DNA from: Spirometra erinaceieuropaei
Taxonomy: Eukaryota > Platyhelminthes > Cestoda > Diphyllobothriidea > Diphyllobothriidae
NCBI GenBank assembly: GCA_902702965.1
Contig: CACRXP010000143.1
Coordinates: 274,814-338,813, forward strand
Length of the DNA: 64,000 nucleotides
Direction of reading: 5' to 3'
Shown in pieces: positions 1-8,928 of the stretch; position 1 is the first letter of the stretch; every line of letters starts with the position of its first letter. Below the pieces are notes generated by a model. The model worked only from the letters and a program-made list of their open reading frames with translations. It did not search any database and was not told the DNA's origin. The translations under genes were made by a program, and so were the position numbers.

Positions 1-504
1 CATACATGGCTGCGCTATCTCAAACACTGTAGGACAAAGTTCATTTGATACGGTGAGCGAAGGTTAAATTAATTAGACGGTTAGTGAATTCCCGGGGCAT
101 CCCATCCTCAGAGTAAAGCTGTGGCGGGTGTGTCATTCATGCCTAAACATATTTCACTGAAAAGGCGTCAGTTCTTCTGTTTGCTTAAAGGGTGCAACTT
201 TGTCTGGAACACTATTTGTTATCGTTATCACCTTTGGAAATATGCCATTTGGTAATATGGTGTGCTGTTATCTGTAGCCCAATTTCGATTTCGGCGTGAG
301 GATTCCCTGCATTGAATGATGCAGTTCTCTGCTCTCAAGACGAAAAGGCGAAGATTACTGTTACTTTGTTTGTCATTAATAAAAAAATCGATGAAATCAA
401 TCATTTCGACCAGATCTTTAAGTTTAATGATGAAGTTAGGTATGTCGATCACTCTACTACCCACCACCGTCAAGGACACAAAGAAGAAAAAGTTTCATCC
501 TCTA
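1..504. other. unannotated stretch
   Basis: I see no gene, RNA or clear repeat here. Short overlapping open frames on both strands between 228 and 669 have no recognisable motif and are best read as chance. Confidence 0.5.
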
Positions 505-625
505 AAAAATAGCATTACCGATAAAGACAAGGGATACTGGCATGGCCATTGTTGGCTTATAAGCAGTCCTCAGCTAGTCATACTCAACCCCGAAGTGTGG
601 AACAGCCGAGGCTCGACTGGCAGTG
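505..625 (-). repeat. SINE-B fragment, 3' part
   Basis: This matches the tRNA-distal half of the SINE-B family, which is better preserved at 40742-41430. Shared landmarks in plus-strand order are the GATAAAGACAAGGGA block, GGCTTATAAGCAGTC, the CAGCTAGTCATAC block and the CCCCGAAGTGTGGAAC block. The tRNA-like head is missing or too decayed to recognise. It directly precedes the foldback element that starts at 658. Confidence 0.6.
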
Positions 626-657
626 GATATCTGGGCAGCTGTCTAAATAAATGCCTA

Positions 658-1643
658 TATAGTGAGTGACCGATCTCATGAAATGTTGGCTGAAATTCTG
701 AAATGTGTTTTCAATTAGGAAGGTTTACGTAGGTGGGGTTGAAAGATTCATTAACATGGGAATAAGTCCTAATTTATTTCGGACTCGGCAAGATGTCAGC
801 TTTTGAATGGTCTACCTTTCAATCCTCTGTGTAAACCGTACTTGGTAAAAAATGACTACTTATCTGGCATGCATTTTCACAGTAGTTTTCGATGGCCTTG
901 ATAATTCAAGTATATTTTATGTAAATCTTCAACGCAAATATGCTTTCGTTTAGTCATCTGATAGAGAATCACATCGTCTTTATATTCTATACTTAAAAAT
1001 GAGTATAATTAAGTTTAACAAGGTTTTTTCGAATAATTTGGAGCCTGACCAGCCGTTGCATTAGAGCTTAGTGATTTCAGTCTACAATGTGCATGTGTTC
1101 CCGTAAAAAAAGCACATATTCTTCTATGCCATTAAAAAAATAATATAGAGGGTTCATACAATTGTGCAATAGATGCGCATCATGTTGTATCTCTCATGAG
1201 GAGCTGTGATAAACGAACCGGTACGATGCTGTATGAATGGACATTGCACGGTTTTGAAAAATCTCATAATTATAAACGTTTTCAAAACCTAATTATACAT
1301 TTCTTTGACCGTAAAATATAAGGACTACGTGATTCTCCATCAATCTACTGAAATAAAAATATTAATGTTTGTGGTTTCTATAAAATATATTTAAATTTGC
1401 AAGACCATCGAAAATCATTATAAAAAATGCTTGCTAAATGTGTGGTCATTTGCTACCGAATACGGTTTCGGCGGGAGATTTAAAAGCAGTGCATTCAAAA
1501 GCTGACGTCCTGTCGACTCTGAAGTATTATAGAGTTATGCCCCGAGAAAATCAGTTTTGCAATCGTGCTTTAGTAATCCTTCCTAATCGAAAACACATTT
1601 CAGAATTTAAGCCAAAAATTAATGAGATCCGTCACTCACTGTA
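658..1643. repeat. palindromic foldback element, copy 1 (subfamily I)
   Basis: The element runs from TA-tAGTGAGTGACC to GGTCACTCACTG-TA style ends and is about 986 bp. The left part (AGTGAGTGACCGATCTCATG, then a block ending ATTAGGAAGG) is the reverse complement of the right part, and this relation continues towards the middle, so the whole unit is a long imperfect palindrome with arms of some 400-490 bp. It has no coding capacity: open frames inside it are not conserved between copies. TA flanks and a CAGT start are typical of non-autonomous Tc1/mariner-type elements. Assigning it to that superfamily is inference, since no transposase is present. Confidence 0.8.
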
Positions 1644-1739
1644 CTAAAGACATACGAAGGCCAGCGGTGAAAAAAAGAAAAAACGTGACATCTTTCATGT
1701 TTTTTCTACCTGAGAAACGCCTCCGAAGCCACTGGACCA

Positions 1740-2190
1740 TTGCTAAGACCGCTAAATGTGGGAATTTGGCATCGACCGTAGGCCCCCATCCGCCGCATAC
1801 CCATGCAGCCCAAGGAGAGGCTACCACCTTTCGAACATGTCAGGCGTCATTAACAGCGTGAAATGCCGAGACTGTCTTGTTACCTACGGTTGCATGATCG
1901 ACAAACGGCTGAGAACGGGCAAACATGAGCACGCTTTATCCGTAAAGCAAAGGCTGTACGATCGCATATCGCCATGCACAGTCTAGAGAAGAATCACAGT
2001 TGTTCCACTTTGACGATGCCCCAGTGTTCGTCCGAGCCGATAGCAGAATGGAGAGAGAGGTAAGCAAAGTCGGGCAACCAGATGCCAACTCGGTCAACCG
2101 CATTATTCACCTACCAAGGCCATATGAGACCGGTAGGCAATCCCTGCGCGCAAGAGGTAGAAGCGATAAAAAAATAGCGGGATGGACCTA
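1740..2190 (+). pseudogene. PLE relic, GIY-YIG endonuclease domain (PLE-11)
   Basis: Two neighbouring open frames keep the pattern of a PLE C-terminal endonuclease. Frame 1 (about 1840-1965) reads SVKCRDC...Y...DKRLRTGKHEHA, which fits the C-x2-C motif, the YVG-x-T segment (here decayed to YGCMI) and the R-x3-HEH helix. Frame 2 (about 2000-2130) reads HFDDA...MEREVS...NSVNRIIHLPRPYE, the usual C-terminal block of these proteins (compare NRHVDLDVHY near 37640). The two frames are joined by a frameshift near 1985. The RT part is absent. It lies only about 100 bp beyond a foldback element. It is a dead 5'-truncated copy. Confidence 0.65.
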
Positions 2191-2235
2191 TCAGGCATAT
2201 GTGCGAATGATTTATTTATAAAACTAAGTAGTATA

Positions 2236-2345
2236 AGTTAAAGTCAAAGGTGTTCTTTGGGGAATGAAATTTTTCTGCGTAAAATTTTCGACGCCGGTTA
2301 CCCAGGTCGTCGGCAGACGCAGACGGAGAGCAAATGTGACGACAT
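2236..2345 (-). repeat. PLE family C 3'-end fragment
   Basis: The block AAATTTTTCT..GTAAAATTTTCGACGCCGG..CCCAGGTCGTCGGCAGACG recurs at 42550-42620 and, reversed, at 42995-43045. In those places it forms the inverted terminal arms of PLE-10. On the minus strand it reads GTCTGCCGA, a hairpin, then GTCGAAAA, resembling a hammerhead core with one extra base. It is opposite in orientation to the PLE-11 relic just upstream, so it is probably the remnant of an inverted arm. Confidence 0.5.
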
Positions 2346-2436
2346 CATTTAACATGTGGCAATGCACTTGAAAATCGATAATTTTTCGCGCTTGCGCCAA
2401 CGAGCGGCTGATGTAACACTAAATCTCCGTATCAGA

Positions 2437-2700
2437 ATAGCGTTACCGAGAAAGACAAGGTAGACTGGAATGACCATTTATGACTTATTAGCAGTCATCA
2501 GCCAGTCATACCCAACCTTCAAGTGTGCGACACCTGGGGCCAGAAGTCTATCGTACCTAGCCACTGAGTCACGGGCACATCGTCCTATCGGATGCGATCG
2601 GGTAAAACAATGTTAGAAGGGCGCTCACTGATCGCACTACGGAAATCACTCGTCCCATTGTGCCCTTATGCACTCTCTCTCTCAAGGCCCGCTTAGACTC
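2437..2700 (-). repeat. SINE-B copy
   Basis: A fuller SINE-B copy in reverse orientation. It carries the GCGTTACCGAGAAAGACAAG block, the CAGCCAGTCATACCCAACC block, a decayed tRNA-like head around 2530-2585, and the downstream TGTTAGAAGGGCGCTCACTG and CACTCTCTCTCTC pieces. These appear in the same order as in the tandem array at 40742-41430. Confidence 0.65.
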
Positions 2701-2759
2701 ACACTGCGACGCATGAGGTAGGCAGAAAAACGCCACCAACAAAGTCATGGATGACTGTT

Positions 2760-2860
2760 AAGCACCTCGCGGTCGGGTATGACTGGCTGACGATTGTTAA
2801 GAAGCCTGAAGCAGTCATTCTCGCCTCCCTTGTCTTCGCCGGTAATGTTATAATGCTTAT
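2760..2860 (+). repeat. SINE-B fragment, inverted with respect to its neighbour
   Basis: The reverse complement of this stretch matches the SINE-B block GCATTACCGA..GACAAGGGA...CAGCCAGTCATACCC. It therefore points opposite to the copy at 2437-2700, giving a head-to-head pair about 60 bp apart. The remainder of the unit is not recognisable. Confidence 0.5.
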
Positions 2861-4702
2861 ATTACCCGCCGCCAGGCGGCAGTTGACGGGGCTTACCTTA
2901 AGGTACGACGGGACGAGTAAATTCCGCAGTTCGACCAGTGAGCGCCATTCTACAGTTAACGATCTGCTGAAAACTTTGATTTCGGTAGACATAAAAGTTT
3001 TAGATTTCAATGATTTAGTACTGTTAGTTACAAAACAGTTAAAGTCAATGCCAGCTCTGCGGAGCTGAAAGGGTATTTACTTTCAGATAACTAGTGAATA
3101 GAGTTAGGTTTGGAGCAGAATTATCGCCGCCTATCATTGCTGCTGACGAGAACTCATTCCTCAATCCAAATCTGTACTCGGTACAAATGGTCAAGCTTGT
3201 TATATTAAGGGAGAAAATATGTTTCAGTGAGAATGTCATAAAGACTACTAATGATTTTAGGCAGTGTGACTAAGTCGAAAATAAAATTAACCCGCTGAAA
3301 CATCCGCCACGTTAAAAGAATCATAGAGACAACTGCTTCGTGAGTCATACCATGCTTCATGTCCGATTCAGGATATCTGCCTTGCCATCCACCAAAATGT
3401 TAGTAAAATCTATTAAGGATTACGGGACTTCGTGGGGACAGCAGTGGTCTCCTGGTCACTTACTCATCTAACAGCTCATTCGGACGACAACATGAAGTGG
3501 TTGTTAGGCCACATCGTTCTAAGAAAGATATCAATAAAACACCAAAAGTAAGTAACATAATGGGTTACCGCCGGAAGTCTTTCTGCACGCTTACGTCAAA
3601 TTAATTCAAGTGAAAATACAGTGTTTCCTTCCTTTTGCGCCGTTCTAAAGGCGGGAGTTTTTTGAGCGAGATAGTCGCAGGACAATCACAAACTGGAAAA
3701 ATTTTGGGAACGAAATATCTCGAGTCTTTTGGAACTGGTATTTATGAGCCTATCCTGATTCCATAGTCATCGCAAAGCCGCAATGACCACTTCACGTTAA
3801 AATTAAACTGACGGGTCCAAAGTCTTTATTGGCCGCCAACAGGTGATTACTTGTTTAAACGTGCTTGCTTAACGGAGCTTGAAGTGGAGCCCAGTGATTA
3901 ATTAGGCATTTACTCGCTATCACGTTAAAGTACCTAAATGGCCTTTTGTAGACGGAGGCCGTGGGTATGGAGACTAGGTCTCACCGTGCTTCTCTGGTTA
4001 CAGAAAGCATTGCCTTCGTTACCTGGAGCTCTGGATCTAAGATTCGTTTAGCTGACATAATCAGCGATATGTGTTACCGACACCGTCGTGATTTCTATTG
4101 GTTTATTAGGCAATGGTTCGAAAGACTGTGCACACGACTGAATTCCAACCGACGTAGGCATATCAGGGTGAGTTAAGTGGGCAGAATGATGGACTCAAAA
4201 TATCGGTAACCCACTGCATTGCGACGTCTAGGTTTGCTATATTAACGGATAGCGAAGGCTTCGTTGCATAATACCTCTATTCAGTACGCTATTTGATCGC
4301 TAATTGTGTGCCACAGCTGTCTGTGCCGCAGATGCGCTGAAGCAAAAGAGGGATCAGATTGACTCGCAACAGTCGTTTACTGGGCTGTGCTGAGTTTGCG
4401 CGAGTTGATAACTATTGCTGTACATGAGCGTTGGGCACTCCATGGACACAGGCCTGGAGACCGCGTCAGTCACTGTGCACGATTCCACCACCCGTCTGTT
4501 AATAGACATGAACAGTCGTCCAGTACACACACGACGGCTGGGAATGTGAGAGCGACACAAGGGATTTCACTCCCATTAAGTTTCAGCCAATTTCCCTATT
4601 CAAGAAGTCTAACAGGTTACGTGTCGTGGTTCGGAAGGTAGCCAATAAAGGGGATAGCTCGGTCTTCCTCAAGCTGAAATGGCTGCTTCAGACTGTGGCA
4701 GC
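2861..4702. other. unannotated stretch
   Basis: No gene, RNA or repeat that I can support. Open frames such as 3961-4176 and 5'-less frames near 4387-4641 are short and have no motif. Confidence 0.4.
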
Positions 4703-4980
4703 TACAGTGAGTGACCGATCTCATGAATTTTGGCTGAAATTCTGAAATGCGTTTTCGATTAGGAAGGATGGTTTAGGCGAGGTTGTAATACTGATTATTT
4801 TGTGGCAAACTCATAATATTTCTGACTGGGCAGGATGCCTGCATTTCAATAAACTGCTTTTCAATCTCCCGTAGAAGCCGTACTAGGTAAATAATGACTA
4901 CTTAGTTAGCACGCATTTTATGGACTGCTTGTTGATGGTCTTGCAAATTCAAATATATTTTATAGACAGCATGCAAAAAA

Positions 4981-4990
4981 TATGCTTTCT
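4981..4990. repeat. target-site duplication of PLE-1, left copy
   Basis: The 10 bases TATGCTTTCT are repeated exactly at 8216-8225, immediately outside the two ends of PLE-1. Copy 3 of the foldback has a single related segment at the equivalent place. Confidence 0.8.
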
Positions 4991-5185
4991 AATAGAAGCG
5001 AACAGGCGAGTCCCAGGTAGCAGTTCAGAAGATGAAGATGCGATCACTGGGACAGGAAGTTTATTTGCCTGACGTTTCGGATTCTCACTCGAATCCATCA
5101 TCAGAGACATTCGCAGATAGAGGTGAAGGTGGCACCAGGAGTGCAGTATTTATAGCACGTGGCTGCCGTGGGACCGTATGCGCAC
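4991..5185 (-). repeat. PLE-1 inverted terminal arm, left
   Basis: This segment is the reverse complement of 5355-5549 with few mismatches. The arms are separated by about 170 bp. The outer end, rc CGCTTCTAT, corresponds to element-body sequence at 5539-5547 and not to the 3' terminus, so the inverted copy continues across the junction between element end and element body. Confidence 0.85.
5066..5109 (-). ncRNA. hammerhead ribozyme HHR1 (type I, minimal stem III)
   Basis: On the minus strand: stem I TGTCT, core CTGATGA, stem II GGATTC/GAATCC with a short loop, core GAAA, then CGTC, then AGGCA closing stem I with five pairs (one G-U). The ACGT between GAA and C forms a stem III of only two pairs and no loop. 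As a monomer that is not viable, but ACGT is self-complementary, so two copies could pair with each other. Predicted cleavage is 3' of the C in GTC. Type I hammerheads with tiny stem III are known from PLEs. Confidence 0.8.
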
Positions 5186-5354
5186 TGCAATTAACAGTTC
5201 TCACAATCGCCGCTGGGGTCGTAATTGATGCGGCGGTGGCTTGGCGGTCCGAGACCGAGTTGTTAATTGCCGCGGTTTCGTCATCCGTGCTGGATGCTGG
5301 TGTGACGATTGCTCGGCAAACTGGCTCACTGTCACCGTGATAATTGCTCACCGT

Positions 5355-5549
5355 GCGCATACGGTCCCACGGCAGCCACGTGCTATAAATACTGCACTCC
5401 TTGTGCCACCTTCACCTCTATCTGCGAATGTCTCTGATGATGGATTCGAGTGAGAATCCGAAACGTCAGGCAAATAAAATTCTTGTCCCATTGATCGCAT
5501 CTTCATCTTCTGAACTGCTACCTGGGACTCGCCTGTTCGCTTCTATCAG
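5355..5549 (+). repeat. PLE-1 inverted terminal arm, right, and direct pseudo-LTR copy
   Basis: Bases 5355-5515 repeat the 3' end of the element (from GCGCATACGGTCCCACGG at about 8056 through ATCGCATCTT at about 8205) in direct orientation. Bases 5516-5549 continue into unique body sequence. The whole block is also the inverted partner of 4991-5185. The TATA-like GCTATAAATACTGCAC motif at about 5382 is present in all terminal copies and could serve as a promoter, which is inference. Confidence 0.8.
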
Positions 5550-8154
5550 CAATCTTTTTGGGCGCGAAGCGCTCCGATCGGCTCGATGGTGGGAAACCTT
5601 TGCCCTTCGAGAGTCGTCAACATATGCGCAGATTCGATTTCTGCACAGGTGTCTCGACAACAATGTGCTGCCGAAGTGCGTTTCATACAAACCTCCGGTC
5701 AACACAGAGCTGGCGAGACGCGCAGTACTTCAGCACGGCCGACGAATGATCCGAGTGCTCCTGAAAGACTGTAACTCACGGATTCGCAAATACCGTCAGA
5801 GGATTGACCAAGAGAAAGCAAGGTGCTGCGAGTTCATGGGCGAGGACGGCATAAAACTGCTTCAGCAGAGGCTGGCCGAACGAACCCGCGAACATAAAGC
5901 AACGCGAGAAGCAGCCCTAGAGAGCAAATTTCGTAAGCTGCCTGCTCCAATGTCATCCAAGAACGACAAACTGGTGCACAACTTGTCGTCAAAGGAGCTG
6001 ACGGAGGAACAAATGCAGGTTTTACGGCATGAGGCCTCATTCAACACAGCCGATGCCAAACCTGCCAACATGATCGCAGCAGTGGAATCAATCCTCAGCC
6101 AGACGGGAGCGACAGACGAAACGAAGAACCTCATTCGACACCAAGTGTCCTCCCTCTTCATGGCTCATAGGCCGCGCGATGTGCTTTCCAAGGTCGAGCG
6201 CGATGCACTTAAGGAACTCAGGGCCGACAACGACCTCGTTATCGTGCCTGCGGACAAGGGGCGTTCAACGGTCGTATTGGACAGGACAGACTACAATCAA
6301 AAAGCCAAAAGCTTGTTGGAGGATCGTCAGTCCTATGTCCCATGCGAATCCAACCCCATGAAAACGCTGACACGCGAGACTAACGCGACGCTGTTGGCAA
6401 TGGAGAACACAGGTGCAATATTGCCAATCGACCGACGCATGGCGAGAGAACAAGAAACGGCCCTAGCCCGATTCTACGGTCTCCCAAAAGTGCACAAAGA
6501 GGACGCTCCTCTCCGGCCTATCGTATCACTAAAGGGCACTCCAACCTACGGACTGGCAAAGTAGCTGTTCCAACGTCTCAAGTTTCTGACCTCCGATTCG
6601 AACACCACAGTCAGCTCGTCAACGCAATTCTTGGAGAAACTTAAAAGAGTAAGTCTCCTGCCAAGCGATATCATGGTTTCCTCGGATGTCACGTCCCTTT
6701 TTACTTCTATCCCGCAGGACCTGGCAGTCGAGACAATCGAACTACTCCTACGAGAGAAGTACGACGAAACGGAGAATCGCCTCGGACACGCCCAAATCAT
6801 CCAGCTCCTGAAGTTCTGTCTCAAGACGTACTTTACATTCGACGGAACAATCTGCGAGCAGGTGAAGGGAACGCCAATGGGTTTGTCGACTTCGGGACTC
6901 ATAGCCGAGGCAGTCCTTCAACGGCTGAAGTCGCTGGTTTTCCGACACCACAGACCGAAATTCTGGGCTCGGTATGTGGATGACATCTTCGTCGTCATCG
7001 AACGGGATCAGGTGCTGACTTTCAAAGAACCACTCAACGCCGTCTTCCCGGACATTCAATTTACGATGGAGGAGGAGGAGGAGGAAAACAATCAGCTGGC
7101 CTTCCTGGATGTCCTCGTCTGCCGCAAAGATTGTGGTGGCCTAAAAACCAAAGTGTTCAGGAAAGCGACAAATACGACGCAAATACTGAACTTCAATAGC
7201 AACCACCCGATCAGTCACAAACGCAGTTGCGTAAGGGCGCTATACCGGCGTGTTGAGACGCTCTGCAGTGAAATGGAAGACAAGGTTGCTGAATTACAAT
7301 ATCTTCGACGGGTAATGAGAGCCAATGACTACCCGCGCAGCTTTGTCAACCGGTGCATACGAAAAGGACACCAAAGACCAAATCCAACTAGCCCCAAATT
7401 TTGGCGGACTCTTCCGTACGTGAAGAACGTCTCGGAAGCCGTCAGTCGTCTTCTCACTCCACTTGGAGTTGGGGTTGCACACAGGCCGGAAGCAACCATT
7501 AGGCGCCAAGTAATAAGGCCAAAACACCCGCTGCCACGGCAGGAAACGTCCGGAGTCGTTTACCGGATCTGGTGTAGTTGCGGACAAAGCAATTATGTCG
7601 GAGAAACTGGGAGATTACTCCGTACGCGACTTGCCGAGCACGCAGCAGCAGTGAGGCGGGGGGACGCTAACTCTCAGGTGGCGGCACACTCGACGGGACC
7701 CGGCCATATTTTCAAATTTCAAGAGGCCGAAATCCTCGCAAGGGGTGACAACCGCGTGAGCCGCGAGCTGCTCGAGTCATGTTTCTCAGGCCCGCAATCC
7801 ATCAACAAACACAATGACCTCCCGGTGCCCTATTCCGTATTGCGATTTTCCCTGGGCGGGAGAATCAGTCACGTGGGGAGGGCGCGAGTGAGCAATTATC
7901 ACGGTGACAGTGAGCCAGTTTGCCGAGCAATCGTCACACCAGCATCCAGCACGGATGACGAAATCGCGGCCATTAACAACTCGGACTCGGACCGCCAAGC
8001 CACCGCCGCATCAATTACGACCCCAGCGGCGATTGTGAGAACTGTTAATTGCAGTGCGCATACGGTCCCACGGCAGCCACGTGCTATAAATACTGCACTC
8101 CTGTTGCCACCTTCACCTCTATCTGCGAATGTTTCTGATGATGGATTCGAGTGA
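5428..8154 (+). pseudogene. PLE reverse transcriptase / GIY-YIG endonuclease, one in-frame stop
   Basis: The protein would copy element RNA (RT) and cut target DNA (GIY-YIG). Counting from the first ATG at 5428, the frame is about 908 codons with a single TAG at codon 379 (6562-6564). The related copy PLE-2 has TTG (Leu) there, so one base change explains it. Domains: N-terminal PLE region with HRCLDNNVLPKCVSYKPPVN (about 70-90); RT motif A SSDVTSLF (Asp 420); motif B GTPMGLSTSG (from 481); motif C YVDD (516-519); LAFLDV; thumb with RKATNTTQILNFNSNHP; linker; GIY-YIG from VVYRIWCSCGQ (710) to YVGETG (723-728) and RTRLAEH. The C-x-C before YVG and the later His are typical of PLE endonucleases. 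The tail after about residue 820 is read-through of the terminal repeat and stops inside HHR3. Start choice is uncertain. A run of eight Glu codons lies near 7066. Confidence 0.9.
5429..5472 (+). ncRNA. hammerhead ribozyme HHR2 (type I, minimal stem III)
   Basis: Same architecture as HHR1, on the plus strand: CTGATGA at 5434-5440, stem II 5442-5459, GAAA at 5460-5463, predicted cleavage after C5467, stem I TGTCT (5429-5433) with AGGCA (5468-5472). All core bases are present. The start region of the PLE ORF overlaps it: the in-frame ATG at 5428 is next to stem I, and another ATG at 5437 lies inside the core. Confidence 0.85.
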
Positions 8155-8173
8155 GAATCCGAAAGGTCAGGCA
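8130..8173 (+). ncRNA. hammerhead ribozyme HHR3, altered stem III
   Basis: The 3' copy keeps CTGATGA (8135-8141), stem II and GAAA (8161-8164), but the next bases are GGTC instead of CGTC, which breaks the second pair of the two-pair stem III. Stem I is weaker (TGTTT against AGGCA). The stop codon of the PLE ORF (8152-8154) falls in the loop of stem II. Activity is likely reduced compared with HHR1 and HHR2. Confidence 0.7.
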
Positions 8174-8215
8174 AATAAACTTCCTGTCCCAGTGATCGCA
8201 TCTTTATCTTCTGTA

Positions 8216-8225
8216 TATGCTTTCT
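8216..8225. repeat. target-site duplication of PLE-1, right copy
   Basis: Exact repeat of the 10 bases at 4981-4990. Foldback sequence resumes here and continues to the TA at 8927-8928. Confidence 0.8.
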
Positions 8226-8928
8226 TTTAGTCGTTTGGTTGAGAATCACGTCTTATGTATATTTTATACTCGAAAATTAGTATAATTGGATTTTAAAATG
8301 TTTTGTAATTGTGAGATTGTTTAAGGTCGCGCAATGTCCATTCACATAGCATCGTACGTGGCCGTTAACCACAGCTCCGCATGAAATGTACTACATAGTC
8401 CGCATCCATTGCAAGAATTTATGGACTCTATATGGTATCTTTAAATGGGATATAAAATATATGAGATTCTTCATACGGAACGCATACACATTGCCGAGAG
8501 AAATAACTAAACGCTAACGTAACGACTTATCAGGCTCTAAATTGTCTGGGAATTAGAAATGTTTTTAAAAATCTAATTATATTTCTTCTTAAAGTAAAAA
8601 CTATGAAGAAGACGTGATTCTCTATCAAACGACTGAAAAAAGCATATTTTTGCTCATTGTTACTATAAGATATATTTGAATTTGCAAGACCATCGGAAAT
8701 CAATCAGTAAAATGCATGCTACTTACGTAGTCATTTTTTACCTAGTACGGTTTCTACAGAAGACTAAAAAGCAGTGCATTCAGAAGTTGACATCCTACCG
8801 AATCCGAAGTATTATAGAGTAATGCCACAAGATAATCAGTATTACAGCCGCTCCTAAACCATCCTTCCTAATCGAAACCGCATTTCAGAATTTCAGCTAA
8901 TATTTCATGAGATCGGTCACTCACTGTA

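Larger units (their letters stand above)
4991..8215 (+). mobile_element. Penelope-like retroelement PLE-1, nearly complete
   Basis: This 3225-bp element has the hallmarks of a GIY-YIG-bearing PLE. A 5' inverted copy of its own 3' end occupies 4991-5351. A partial direct copy of that end follows (5355-5515). Then come one long RT plus GIY-YIG ORF and a 3' region (7888-8215) that is the source of both 5' copies. Each terminal copy holds a hammerhead ribozyme. It has 10-bp flanking duplications and sits in the middle of a foldback element. PLE pseudo-LTRs that are direct, inverted or both are known for the family. Only one stop codon breaks the ORF, so the insertion is probably young. Related copies in the window (13877, 16788, 26185, 28030) are all 5'-truncated and more decayed. 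Confidence 0.9.
4703..8928. repeat. palindromic foldback element, copy 2, split by PLE-1
   Basis: Left part 4703-4990 begins TACAGTGAGTGACCGATCTC and right part 8216-8928 ends GATCGGTCACTCACTGTA. If PLE-1 and one copy of its 10-bp target duplication are subtracted, 991 bp remain, almost the same as the uninterrupted copies at 658-1643 (986 bp) and 49825-50814 (990 bp). The insertion point corresponds to about 50108 in the uninterrupted copy 3. Confidence 0.85.

Noticed and set aside
5085..5360. Separate minus-strand protein of 91 codons
   Set aside because: It is the inverted copy of the PLE terminal repeat. The same reading occurs at the 3' end of the PLE-1 frame.
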